This document shows positions 16,752-25,185 of a DNA stretch of 64,000 nt, piece by piece; positions within the stretch are counted from its first letter, which is position 1; the number at the start of each line of letters is the position of its first letter. The translations under genes and the position numbers were made by a program. Source of the DNA: Lachnospira sp. UBA3790 (lineage in GTDB: Bacteria; Bacillota; Clostridia; Lachnospirales; Lachnospiraceae); NCBI GenBank assembly GCA_002369135.1, contig DFEY01000002.1, positions 1-64,000 of the forward strand. Direction: 5' to 3'. Under the pieces are notes generated by a model. The model was given only the letters and a program-made list of their open reading frames with translations. It was not told the DNA's origin and made no database searches.

Positions 16752-17474
16752 ATGCAAAAAGCAGTAATTATAACAGGAGTTTCGGGTGATATTGGTAGCG
16801 CTATCGCCAAAGCCTTCGACGAAGAAGGCTATATTGTAATAGGTACTTACTTCAAAGGTACTTCCGAGATAGAAAAGTTAGGCGAGGAGCTAAAGAATCC
16901 GACTTTCTTCTATAAATATGATATGACGGATCCTAGTTTTGTAGAGGACTTCGCGCATCAGTTGAAAAATCTTGATTTCTCTTACGAGGTCTTGATAAAC
17001 AACGCGGGCGCAGCTTTGGTCGAGGAACTACGCGATCTTACTATAGATAAGTGGGACTATTTGTGGAACTTAAACGTCACTTCCACTCTCTTCCTATCAA
17101 AGGCAGTCACTCCGCTCTTCCTTAAAGAGGGCAAAGGACACATCATAAACATTTCTTCTGTTTGGGGAACGCGCGGCGCTAGCATGGAGGTTGCTTATTC
17201 CACGACAAAGGGCGCAGTCAATGCTTTCACAAAAGCCTACGCCAAAGAAATGGCACCTTCACACATTCAGGTGAATGCGATTTGTCCAGGATTCATTGAT
17301 ACGAAGATGAACGATCAAATTTCAGATGATATAAAAGACACTATTATAGAAGAAATCCCAGCTGATAGGTTGGGCTCGCCAAAGGATGTGGCAGACGCCT
17401 GCTTAGCACTAACCAATGCTGGAGAATATATAACCGGCCAGATAATCGGAATAGATGGCGGCTGGCAAGTATAA
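16752..17474 (+). CDS. Short-chain dehydrogenase/reductase (FabG/YmfI-like)
   Basis: A classical SDR of 240 residues: cofactor motif TGVSGDIG (GxxxGxG), NNAG near residue 87, catalytic Ser in NISSVWG, and YSTTK catalytic Tyr-Lys near 150; the tail GIDGGWQV is family-typical. Substrate is not assignable; it is not in a fatty-acid operon. One of only two clear plus-strand protein genes here. TATAAT at 16725-16730 and AGGAG 6 nt before ATG support start and promoter. Confidence 0.9.
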   Translation: MQKAVIITGVSGDIGSAIAKAFDEEGYIVIGTYFKGTSEIEKLGEELKNPTFFYKYDMTDPSFVEDFAHQLKNLDFSYEVLINNAGAALVEELRDLTIDKWDYLWNLNVTSTLFLSKAVTPLFLKEGKGHIINISSVWGTRGASMEVAYSTTKGAVNAFTKAYAKEMAPSHIQVNAICPGFIDTKMNDQISDDIKDTIIEEIPADRLGSPKDVADACLALTNAGEYITGQIIGIDGGWQV

Positions 17475-17504
17475 AAAAAGAACCTCATATGAGGTTCTTT
17501 TTTT
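17473..17504. terminator. Bidirectional terminator between converging genes
   Basis: Perfect palindrome AAAAAAAGAACCTCAT / ATGAGGTTCTTTTTTT. It serves the SDR gene (plus) and the beta-helix gene (minus), whose stop codon overlaps it. Confidence 0.92.
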
Positions 17505-20388
17505 ATTCCTTAATTCCATAAACATTTTTCTTTGTCGTAATAAACAGGATGTTCTTTCCTGGTCCGCCAAAGTCAAATGTTAACGGATGCTTTGGAACAT
17601 TTATACTCTTTATAAATTTTCTTTCCTTATATACTTTTACTTCATCATCGCCCACATAGATAAAGTCATTATGCTTCTTAACTCTATATGTTCCCTCGTT
17701 AATAATAACTCTAGGTTTCTTTAGCATTCCCTCTTCATCTATCTCGCACATGTAAACTCTGTTGTAGAGTTCGTCCACGCTGTAAAGTTTTCTGCCAGGC
17801 TTCGACTTTGTAAGATTGGTTGCACGAATTAGGTCAAAGTGATATGGAATGATTGTGCATCCGTCTGGTGCTAGATATGCAAACTCTGGTTTGAATTGCA
17901 AAATCTTTGCTACATCATTTCCGTCTCTCCATCTGTTTCCTGGATAAAGAACTCTCTTTGGTTTCTTCTTTCCAATTCTTACCTTTTCAAGTTCTTTAAT
18001 CTTTCCGTGATCTAGCGTGAATACTTTTATCTGCACTCTGTGGTCATACCATCCGTGATATGATGAGCCGTGAGAATCGACTGGTCTCATTACCTTGATA
18101 GGTTCACCATCCTTTGTCGCGCCCATCGGTACAGAATACTCGCCCACAATTATCAAGTTGTCCTTTGTATCCACTCCAACCGAATTAATCTTATATGGCG
18201 AGTCAAACACCACCGACAAATCCAGCGTGTCTTTATCTATCTTGTAGAGTTTCTTGTCCAAGCTATCTATAAATAAAAAGTCTCCGTCGTTTGTCGCAAA
18301 CGAGCCGTCGGCAAATCTAAAGTCCGCAAACAACTTAACTGGGGTATGCGAATTGTTAACTGAATCTATATATGCCTTCTTCGAATCACTATTCTCATTC
18401 ACTTCTACCATGGCCGCCTGCGCGGGACGAATTACAATTCTTGAATTCACATCCAGAAGGAAATTCGAGATAGTGTATTTCATCTGGCTGAAGTTGTGAA
18501 CATTAAAGAACTTTATCTTCTGGCAGTTGTAAGTCTTCGCGCAGAAACTGGATGGTGTATCCACAAACACAGTCCTGAAACAATACACCGTGGCAAACAC
18601 AATATTTTTACAATCGTGCATTTCTATAGGAAGAACAAACTCGCCCTCGTTCTTCTCCTCTTCAAACTGCATGCCGTATAGTTTCGCATTCTCGACATTC
18701 TTCATCACCAGTTCATTTCGAACATGATGCTCTAGCGAAATGGCATACATATCTATTTCATTTTTCGTATCTTCTATATAAATACCGGCGCTGGCATATG
18801 GACTGGCTGTCCAAATGTTTTTGAATACTCCACCGCCACCTCTTATCATAAGACTTGGGTACTGTGAATCCCACTTGCGCTCAGGCCTAGCTTCACCCAC
18901 ACGACCTGGTCCGTAAGGAGGAACTCGTTTGCCCGTCTCCATATCAAACGCACCGTGTCCACCGTAGAATTTAATATCGCTCATCAAGCCCTTCTTACAT
19001 GTCCACTCTACCGCACATATCCTTGGGTTGATTCCACCTGCATCTATAGCAAGTCCAGAAATCACATTGTCCTCTGAAGTTTGAACAAAACCGATGGCTT
19101 CGCCAAATCCCTCGAAAGCTTCTGTGTTATCTCTAACCACCAATCTAGTTCTTCCGGAATGAAGTCCGATAAGTGAACTATGCTTTGGCATAACGATTGG
19201 TCTTGTAAACACATACTCACCTTGTGGGAAGTAGATGTGTTTATTTTTCTTAAATACTTTTTCTATTACATCACTGTTGTCAGTTTCGCCGTCATTTATA
19301 AATCCTAGATCAAGTGCATTCGCCCAGTCCTTTGTAGCGGGCATCTCTTTTTCTTTTGAATCCAGAATTGTGTAATCAACATCTAATGCATAACGGTAAA
19401 TCTGATCGTGCACTTGCTTCTCAGGATAATCAGTGCTGACCTTTACACCGTGAATATATTTTCTAATTTTGCACTGGTAGTCTTCATTCGCCACCGTGCG
19501 CTTTGTATCCTTGTACTCTGCTATCGACTCGACACTCTTTAAAAAACAATCGTACATATTTACCTGGGTAAGAGCATTTTCATCCATCGACACACTCATA
19601 ACGCAGTTCATATCTTCAAAGATACAACTCTCAAGATAAATCTTCTCAAAGTATCCCTCGTCCACATCAATAAACTTTGGCGTACTAGATGCATAACTTC
19701 TAAGAATGCTCCAACCAACTTCACGCGACTTGATAGCCGCCTTCTTCTGGCGAACAAATCTCATATCCGTCATCACAAAAGGCCACCCCGGCGAACACTT
19801 CGTACTAATGATTCCATAATTTCCACCATTAATCGTGATGTCGCACGCAAAGTTTCCTACGTCAAAGATGCCGGCCATACCTGACATTACTTCAATATTG
19901 ATATGACTAACTTCGCTGTTCTGCGCATAGTGAGTACGCAAAGCAACTGCATAGTCATTTCCTTCGCCTAACTCTATATCTACATTCTGCATTCCGCTGT
20001 AGAATGTTCCTGGATGCGCATCATGCCTGTCGCTCATTGGCTCTTCATATTCCGCCACAAACCAAAACAAGTATCTATATCCACCTTTAGTAAGTTCATT
20101 TTCTGTATTAAAGTCTGGTGCATTGTCTTGAAGTACAAACTTAGGTCTGTTCTCTCCATAACCTATCACTCGAACACCACTTGGAATGTAAATTGTCTTA
20201 CTAAAAAGGTAAGTTCCTTCTGGCACAAAAACAATGCCACAACCATGCTGTTTTACAACTTGCATAATGGCATCTTGAAATTGATCTGATATGTCAAAAG
20301 AACCGTTGGCCTTTATGCCGAAGTTCTCTTCTGTAAAGTATATTGCATCCTTATCTTCTATTCTATTTTTATAGAAAGACTTACTCAT
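17503..20388 (-). CDS. Tandem beta-helix (pectate-lyase superfamily) protein, unknown substrate
   Basis: A 961-residue protein with two similar halves. Each opens with the pectate-lyase-superfamily pattern (IVFVPEGTYLFSKTIYIPSG near 53; IYFPQGEYVFTRPIVMPKH near 380) followed by a conserved VIGYG/LIGLH turn, as in GH55-like double right-handed beta-helix enzymes. From about 680 on there is a propeller-like segment (FADGSFATNDGDFLFIDS). No signal peptide or membrane segment is visible, so it is probably cytoplasmic or exported by an unknown route. GGAGGA precedes ATG. Likely carbohydrate-active, but catalytic residues are not identified. Confidence 0.75.
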   Translation of the reverse strand: MSKSFYKNRIEDKDAIYFTEENFGIKANGSFDISDQFQDAIMQVVKQHGCGIVFVPEGTYLFSKTIYIPSGVRVIGYGENRPKFVLQDNAPDFNTENELTKGGYRYLFWFVAEYEEPMSDRHDAHPGTFYSGMQNVDIELGEGNDYAVALRTHYAQNSEVSHINIEVMSGMAGIFDVGNFACDITINGGNYGIISTKCSPGWPFVMTDMRFVRQKKAAIKSREVGWSILRSYASSTPKFIDVDEGYFEKIYLESCIFEDMNCVMSVSMDENALTQVNMYDCFLKSVESIAEYKDTKRTVANEDYQCKIRKYIHGVKVSTDYPEKQVHDQIYRYALDVDYTILDSKEKEMPATKDWANALDLGFINDGETDNSDVIEKVFKKNKHIYFPQGEYVFTRPIVMPKHSSLIGLHSGRTRLVVRDNTEAFEGFGEAIGFVQTSEDNVISGLAIDAGGINPRICAVEWTCKKGLMSDIKFYGGHGAFDMETGKRVPPYGPGRVGEARPERKWDSQYPSLMIRGGGGVFKNIWTASPYASAGIYIEDTKNEIDMYAISLEHHVRNELVMKNVENAKLYGMQFEEEKNEGEFVLPIEMHDCKNIVFATVYCFRTVFVDTPSSFCAKTYNCQKIKFFNVHNFSQMKYTISNFLLDVNSRIVIRPAQAAMVEVNENSDSKKAYIDSVNNSHTPVKLFADFRFADGSFATNDGDFLFIDSLDKKLYKIDKDTLDLSVVFDSPYKINSVGVDTKDNLIIVGEYSVPMGATKDGEPIKVMRPVDSHGSSYHGWYDHRVQIKVFTLDHGKIKELEKVRIGKKKPKRVLYPGNRWRDGNDVAKILQFKPEFAYLAPDGCTIIPYHFDLIRATNLTKSKPGRKLYSVDELYNRVYMCEIDEEGMLKKPRVIINEGTYRVKKHNDFIYVGDDEVKVYKERKFIKSINVPKHPLTFDFGGPGKNILFITTKKNVYGIKE

Positions 20389-20493
20389 CTTTCCTCCTTA
20401 TTATCCGCTCACACTCTTAAATAAATTCTACCAAACAATTACACTCTACACAAGAAATTAAAGACAGAGTGATTGCGTTTAAATATTTGTATA

Positions 20494-20556
20494 CAAAAAG
20501 AAAAACAATAGGGAATGAACGATTGTTAGTGAATCCCTATTGTTTTTCTTTTTGTG
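20494..20556 (-). terminator. Terminator of nrdD
   Basis: A perfect 22-bp inverted repeat (arms 20494-20515 and 20535-20556, core AACAATAGGGA / TCCCTATTGTT) with a 19-nt loop. The distal part of the stem is A-rich/T-rich and acts as the T-run. It is unusually long for a terminator. Confidence 0.8.
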
Positions 20557-20566
20557 TTAACAAAGT

Positions 20567-22753
20567 TTATAGATGCAACACTCTATCTTTAATTTCTTGT
20601 GTTCTTCCTTGATTCCAGAACTGTGTTCCAATGTATCCACAAGTTCTACGCGCAACACTCATCTTGTCCTGGTTTCTATTTCCGCAGCTCGGGCATTCCC
20701 AAACAAGCTTTCCACTCTCGTCTTCAGTGATTGCAATCTCGCCATCGTATCCACAGCATTCGCAGTAGTCAGACTTAGTATTAAGCTCTGCGTACATGAT
20801 GTTGTCATAGATAAACTTCATAACTTCGATTACTGCCTCGATGTTGTCCTGTAGGTTTGGAACCTCAACATAACTGATAGCTCCACCTGGAGATAACTTC
20901 TGGAAGTCAGTTTCGAATTTCAATTTATCGAAAGCATTGATTTCTTCTGTAACATGTACGTGGTAACTATTTGTGATGTAGTTCTTATCTGTAACACCCT
21001 TGATTATGCCGAATCTCTTCTGCAAGCATTTAGCAAACTTGTATGTAGTAGATTCCATAGGTGTTCCGTAAACTGAGTAACTGATGTTCTCTGCTTCTTT
21101 CCACTCTGCACATTTGTCATTAAGTCTCTGCATAACTTTCATAGCAAATGGCTTAGCAGCTGGATCTGTGTGAGACTTACCAGTCATTCTTACGCACATC
21201 TCATATAGTCCTGCGTAACCAAGTGAGATTGTTGAGTAACCGTCAAATAACAATTTGTCGATAGTCTCACCCTTCTTCAAACGAGCCAATGCTCCGTACT
21301 GCCATAGGATAGGTGCCACGTCAGATGGTGTTCCCATCAAACGCTCGTGACGAATGCGAAGTGCCCTGTGGCAAAGTTCAAGTCTCTCGTCTAGAATCTT
21401 CCAGAACAATTCTTCATCGCCTTTAGCTGAGCACGCTACGTCTACCAAGTTAATAGTTACAACACCCTGGTTAAATCTACCATAGAACTGGTGTGAACCA
21501 TCTGGCTTACGCTGTTTATCTTCTACTGTAAGGAATGAACGACATCCCATACATGTGTAAACTTCACCCTGTTTTAGTTCCTTCATAACTTTTGCTGAAA
21601 TGTAATCTGGAACCATTCTCTTAGCTGTACACTTAGCAGCTAACTCTGTTAAGTACCAGTATTTAGAATCTGGTGTAACATTATCTTCGTCTAATACGTA
21701 GATAAGTTTAGGGAATGCTGGAGTAATCCAAACGCCCTTCTCATTCTTAACACCTTTCATACGCTGTTTCAATACTTCTTCGATAAGGTTTGCAAGGTCA
21801 TCTCTAGTCTGTCCTTCTGGTACCTCGTCTAGATACATAAACATAGTAACGAATGGTGCCTGACCATTACATGTCATCAAAGTGATTAGCTGATACTGGA
21901 TAGTCTGGATACCACGATTGATTTCTTCTTTTAATCTCTTCTCAGTGATTTCGGAAACCTGCTCGTCAGTGTATGACAATCCAATTTCTTCACTCTCAGC
22001 CAAAACTTCTTTTCTAATCTTCTCTCTTGAAACTTGAACGAATGGTGCCAAGTGCGCCAAAGAGAATGACTGTCCACCGTACTGGTTAGATGCAACCTGT
22101 GCTACTATCTGAGTAGTAATGTTACATGCTGTATAGAAACTTCTAGGTGTATCTATCTTTGTCTCAGAAATACATGTTCCGTTCTGAAGCATGTCCTCTA
22201 AGTTAATCAAATCACAGTTGTGTTCTTTCTGAGCAAAATAATCTGAATCATGGAAGTGAATGATTCCCTGCTCGTGCGCTTGCACGATATCCTCTGGTAA
22301 AAGAATACGTCTTGTTAAATCCTTACTAACCTCACCAGCCATGTAGTCACGCTGTGTTGAGTTGATAGTAGGGTTCTTGTTTGAGTTCTCCTGCTTAGCT
22401 TCCTCATTACTCTGGTTAATGAGTGAGAAAATCTGCTCATCAGTAGTATTAGACTTACGAGCAAGCTCTCTAGTATAACGATAACGTACATACTTCTGAG
22501 CTACTTCGTAGCCACGCATCTCCATGATGCCTCTTTCTACCATATCCTGAATATCTTCCACTGCCACTGCGTGGTTAGCAGACATAATTTGGTCTTCTAC
22601 TAACTTACCAACTGCAGCGATTTGATACTCATTCATTTTGTAAAGAGGATCAATCTCATTATTTGCCTTTCTAATAGCGTTAAGGATCTTATTAATATCA
22701 AAGATTACCTCTTCGCCATTTCTTTTAATTACTTTTTGTGTTTTCACTTCCAT
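20567..22753 (-). CDS. nrdD: Anaerobic (class III) ribonucleoside-triphosphate reductase
   Basis: Makes dNTPs under anaerobic conditions by glycyl-radical chemistry. An ATP-cone (about 3-95, KVIKRNGEEVIFDINKI), the catalytic core, a C-terminal zinc site (CECCGYDG with CPSCGNRN) and the glycyl radical motif RRTCGYIG near the end are present; 728 residues is full length. Its activating radical-SAM enzyme NrdG is not adjacent and not in the window. Two NrdR boxes overlap its promoter. Confidence 0.97.
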   Translation of the reverse strand: MEVKTQKVIKRNGEEVIFDINKILNAIRKANNEIDPLYKMNEYQIAAVGKLVEDQIMSANHAVAVEDIQDMVERGIMEMRGYEVAQKYVRYRYTRELARKSNTTDEQIFSLINQSNEEAKQENSNKNPTINSTQRDYMAGEVSKDLTRRILLPEDIVQAHEQGIIHFHDSDYFAQKEHNCDLINLEDMLQNGTCISETKIDTPRSFYTACNITTQIVAQVASNQYGGQSFSLAHLAPFVQVSREKIRKEVLAESEEIGLSYTDEQVSEITEKRLKEEINRGIQTIQYQLITLMTCNGQAPFVTMFMYLDEVPEGQTRDDLANLIEEVLKQRMKGVKNEKGVWITPAFPKLIYVLDEDNVTPDSKYWYLTELAAKCTAKRMVPDYISAKVMKELKQGEVYTCMGCRSFLTVEDKQRKPDGSHQFYGRFNQGVVTINLVDVACSAKGDEELFWKILDERLELCHRALRIRHERLMGTPSDVAPILWQYGALARLKKGETIDKLLFDGYSTISLGYAGLYEMCVRMTGKSHTDPAAKPFAMKVMQRLNDKCAEWKEAENISYSVYGTPMESTTYKFAKCLQKRFGIIKGVTDKNYITNSYHVHVTEEINAFDKLKFETDFQKLSPGGAISYVEVPNLQDNIEAVIEVMKFIYDNIMYAELNTKSDYCECCGYDGEIAITEDESGKLVWECPSCGNRNQDKMSVARRTCGYIGTQFWNQGRTQEIKDRVLHL

Positions 22754-22845
22754 AACTTTTCTCCTTTACTTTCAACTTCCCGTTCTTCCTCACATACAAA
22801 AAGCCGCGATTTTTAGGGGTTTTTTACCTCTTTTTGTCCCAAAAA

Positions 22846-22901
22846 CCACAACATCTTGTGTTTCTTGACTGTATTGTACACGATATATACCGTTTTGTAA
22901 A
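22846..22901 (-). promoter_or_regulatory. nrdD promoter with two NrdR boxes
   Basis: Minus strand -35 TTTACA (22901-22896), 17-bp spacer, -10 TACAAT (22878-22873). Two 16-bp sites fit the NrdR box consensus: ACACGATATATACCGT (22878-22893, plus strand) in the promoter spacer and ACACAAGATGTTGTGG (22861-22846, minus strand) downstream. They are 16 bp apart (32 bp centre to centre), the helical phasing known for paired NrdR sites, so ATP/dATP-responsive repression by NrdR is expected. Confidence 0.82.
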
Positions 22902-22909
22902 GAGAAAAT

Positions 22910-23094
22910 TGAATATTTTTACAAAAAAGTGCAGATTTTTTGAAAAAAAGAACAGGACTGTTGAAAGTTTACTTTCATAAAGTCCTGATCTTTTTTTCAA
23001 ATATCGCGTTTACGCGATGTTAATTAATCTGCACTTGTAAAAATATTCATTTGCGAACACATGAATAATTTGCGAAGCAAATTATGAATGTGTT
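22910..23094. repeat. Nested inverted-repeat element upstream of nrdD
   Basis: Outer arms TGAATATTTTTAC + GTGCAGATT (22910-22937) pair with AATCTGCAC + GTAAAAATATTCA (23026-23049). Inside are a long hairpin (22940-23000: TTGAAAAAAAGA, CAGGACT, apex GAAAG-TTTA-CTTTC) and ATCGCG-TTTA-CGCGAT (23003-23018). Just outside is a hairpin (23056-23094) with a GC-GAA-GC apex, 9 bp, a GA/GA tandem mismatch and AACACAT/ATGTGTT. No open reading frame is apparent. It follows the stop of the lysine-rich protein gene, so it may also serve as its 3' end. The same layout recurs at 59559-59693. Confidence 0.7.
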
Positions 23095-23100
23095 TCCAAC

Positions 23101-23667
23101 TTAGCCACGGCCAAATTTAATAACAGTAACCTTACCATTCTTAACTTTTAATTCGCATTCATTCAAGCTAGTCTTCTTAATCTTCTTAAACTTAGCAAAA
23201 GCTTTTGCTCTACTAATCTTCTTTTTCTTCTTTTTTGTTTCCCAGCATCTGTCATAAAACTTACATTTCTTAGCAATAACAAATGTTCTCTTCTTTGCCT
23301 TTATAATCTTACTAGCACCCTTATCAGTCTTTCTATACATAAATGATCCGTAAGTGATAAGTTTTGCTGGACCTTTACTATATATAACCTTAGTTTTTGG
23401 TTTTGTAGGTTGTACAGGTTGCGTAGTTGGTTGCTCACCAGTAGGTTGTTCCACAGCTTGTGTAGTAGTTTCAGTTTCCACAGGAACCACCTTCTTTTTC
23501 GCAACAATTTTTACCTTCTTGATGTATCCAAAATAAGACTTCTTTTTTTGGAGCATCGTAAAATAATAACCCTTCTTTGTCTTCGCTTCCACTCCGCTAG
23601 TCTTCATAACCGCAAAAGTCGAAACAAGCATTACAAATGTTAAAACAACTGCCAATATTTTCTTCAT
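23101..23667 (-). CDS. Secreted lysine-rich protein, function unknown
   Basis: A 188-residue protein with a clear signal peptide (MKKILAVVLTFVMLVSTFAV, cleavage after about residue 30), a lysine-rich body (runs such as ETKKKKKKISRAK), and a Thr/Pro/Gln-rich linker in the middle (about 70-95, EQPTTQPVQPTKPKTK). Very basic overall, suggesting electrostatic binding to the wall. Start ATG 23667 with GGAGGG upstream. I recognise no enzymatic domain. Compare the lysine-rich tail of the GH16 enzyme and the 59.7 kb gene. Confidence 0.75.
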   Translation of the reverse strand: MKKILAVVLTFVMLVSTFAVMKTSGVEAKTKKGYYFTMLQKKKSYFGYIKKVKIVAKKKVVPVETETTTQAVEQPTGEQPTTQPVQPTKPKTKVIYSKGPAKLITYGSFMYRKTDKGASKIIKAKKRTFVIAKKCKFYDRCWETKKKKKKISRAKAFAKFKKIKKTSLNECELKVKNGKVTVIKFGRG

Positions 23668-23706
23668 AAAATCGCCCTCCACACTAAATGTATGTTACTT
23701 CCTATA

Positions 23707-25098
23707 TCATAGCACATTTTCTGTGTTTGTATTCAATTCCTTTTTGAAAATGCCAATAATCATAATTACAGAAACAACAGCCGCCAAAGCATCCGCCACT
23801 GGCGTTGAGTACATCATACCATCAATTCCTGGTTTGCCAAAATGCATAAACAAAATTGGCATCACAATTAGTAAAGGTAGCCAGAAGATAATCTGCCTCG
23901 TCAAAGAAATGAACGCACCCTTTGCTGGTTTGCCGATGGCGGTACAGAACGTACTCGTCAAAGGCTGTATACCATTTATAAATGTCAAAGCCGCAACAAT
24001 ATGACAGAACTTAGTTCCGCATTCTATATATAAAGCGTTTCCATTTCCGAACAATCCCATAATTTGACTTGGGAAAGTTTGCATTATAATCCACGCTATT
24101 ATAGAAATAACTTCGTTGCAAACTAGGGCAAGCAAAAAGACTTTCTTAACTCTATCGTACTTCTTCGCTCCCTTATTAAATGACGCAATAGGTTGCATAC
24201 CTTGCGAAATTCCAATGCAGAATGAGAAGTAAACCATCAGTACTTTAATCATAACGCCCGAGCACGCCAAAGGAATATCTGATCCGTACTTCGACAATGC
24301 ACCATAGTGGCTGGCAGAAAGATTTGCAACTACCTGCACTACCATCATCGCTAGCTGATTGAAGAACTGAGCCGCACCAAGTTGCATTGTTCTAAAAACA
24401 ATTCTAAACTGTGGTTTCAAGTGTTTGAGTAATAGTTTATCAGCCTTAAAGTTGAATAGATATCTTACTACAATAGCAGAACTCAACACTTGCCCTATCA
24501 CTGTGGCTACAGCTGCACCTGTCATTCCCCATCCAAACTTCATTACAAATAGGTAATCCAAAATTACATTTGCAATAGCACCAGATAAGTTACAAGCCAT
24601 TGAGTACCATGGACTGCCATCAGCTCTTACTAAATGTGCTCCACCACCTGCTAACATAACAAATGGTACACCAATCAAAATTATTCTCATGTATTCTATT
24701 CCGTATGGTAAAACGTTCTTTGACGCACCACACAAAACAAGAACTGGACTTAGGAAAATCTGTGCTAAAATCGCAATAACAATGCCTATAACAACTAGCA
24801 TTGTGATAGAGTTTCCAATAAACTTCATTGCCTGCTTTTTATCGCCGGCACCTAGGTTTAAATTAAATCCTGAGGCACCACCAATACCAAACGCTAAAGT
24901 CACTGCGAGGCATAATGTAGTAATAGGAAATGCTACGTTTGTGGCAGCATTACCCAAGTGTCCCACTGTCTGACCAATAAAGAATTGGTCTACAATATTG
25001 TATAACGAAATAACAAGCATCGATACGATGCTTGGAACTGCAAATTTTCTTAATAATTTTCCTACGGGCGCTGTGCCCAAAATGTTTTCTTTTTGCAT
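23707..25098 (-). CDS. MATE family efflux transporter (MepA-like)
   Basis: A 463-residue integral membrane protein with about 12 helices in two MATE halves; the N-terminal VGKLLRKFAVPSIVSMLV and NIVDQFFIGQ are typical, with PWYSMACNLSGAIANVILDY in the first half. It probably exports cationic compounds using Na+ or H+. ATG 25098 with AGGTGAAG upstream is chosen. The substrate is unknown; an operator-like inverted repeat covers its promoter. Confidence 0.93.
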   Translation of the reverse strand: MQKENILGTAPVGKLLRKFAVPSIVSMLVISLYNIVDQFFIGQTVGHLGNAATNVAFPITTLCLAVTLAFGIGGASGFNLNLGAGDKKQAMKFIGNSITMLVVIGIVIAILAQIFLSPVLVLCGASKNVLPYGIEYMRIILIGVPFVMLAGGGAHLVRADGSPWYSMACNLSGAIANVILDYLFVMKFGWGMTGAAVATVIGQVLSSAIVVRYLFNFKADKLLLKHLKPQFRIVFRTMQLGAAQFFNQLAMMVVQVVANLSASHYGALSKYGSDIPLACSGVMIKVLMVYFSFCIGISQGMQPIASFNKGAKKYDRVKKVFLLALVCNEVISIIAWIIMQTFPSQIMGLFGNGNALYIECGTKFCHIVAALTFINGIQPLTSTFCTAIGKPAKGAFISLTRQIIFWLPLLIVMPILFMHFGKPGIDGMMYSTPVADALAAVVSVIMIIGIFKKELNTNTENVL

Positions 25099-25108
25099 AA
25101 CTTCACCT

Positions 25109-25139
25109 AGTATATTGCAATTAGACTTTGTTTGCAATA
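25109..25139 (-). promoter_or_regulatory. MATE promoter covered by an inverted repeat operator
   Basis: Minus strand -35 TTGCAA (25137-25132), 17-bp spacer, -10 TATACT (25114-25109). The arms TATTGCAA (25139-25132) and TTGCAATA (25120-25113), 11 bp apart, form a perfect 8-bp inverted repeat that overlaps both promoter boxes, a layout typical of repression by a dimeric MarR/TetR-type regulator. No such regulator gene is adjacent. Confidence 0.65.
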
Positions 25140-25145
25140 GATATA

Positions 25146-25185
25146 ATAAAAAAGGTTAACCAAATTTTATCTTTTGGTTAACCTT
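25146..25185 (-). terminator. Terminator of mgtE
   Basis: Stem AAGGTTAACCAAA / TTTGGTTAACCTT with an 8-nt loop followed by a T-run on the minus strand. The mgtE stop overlaps the first arm. Confidence 0.88.

Noticed and set aside
20401..20413. TGTGAGCGGATAA on the minus strand is identical to part of the E. coli lac operator.
   Set aside because: There is no second half-site or dyad and no lacI-type or lactose gene nearby; a 13-base match to one half is probably chance.
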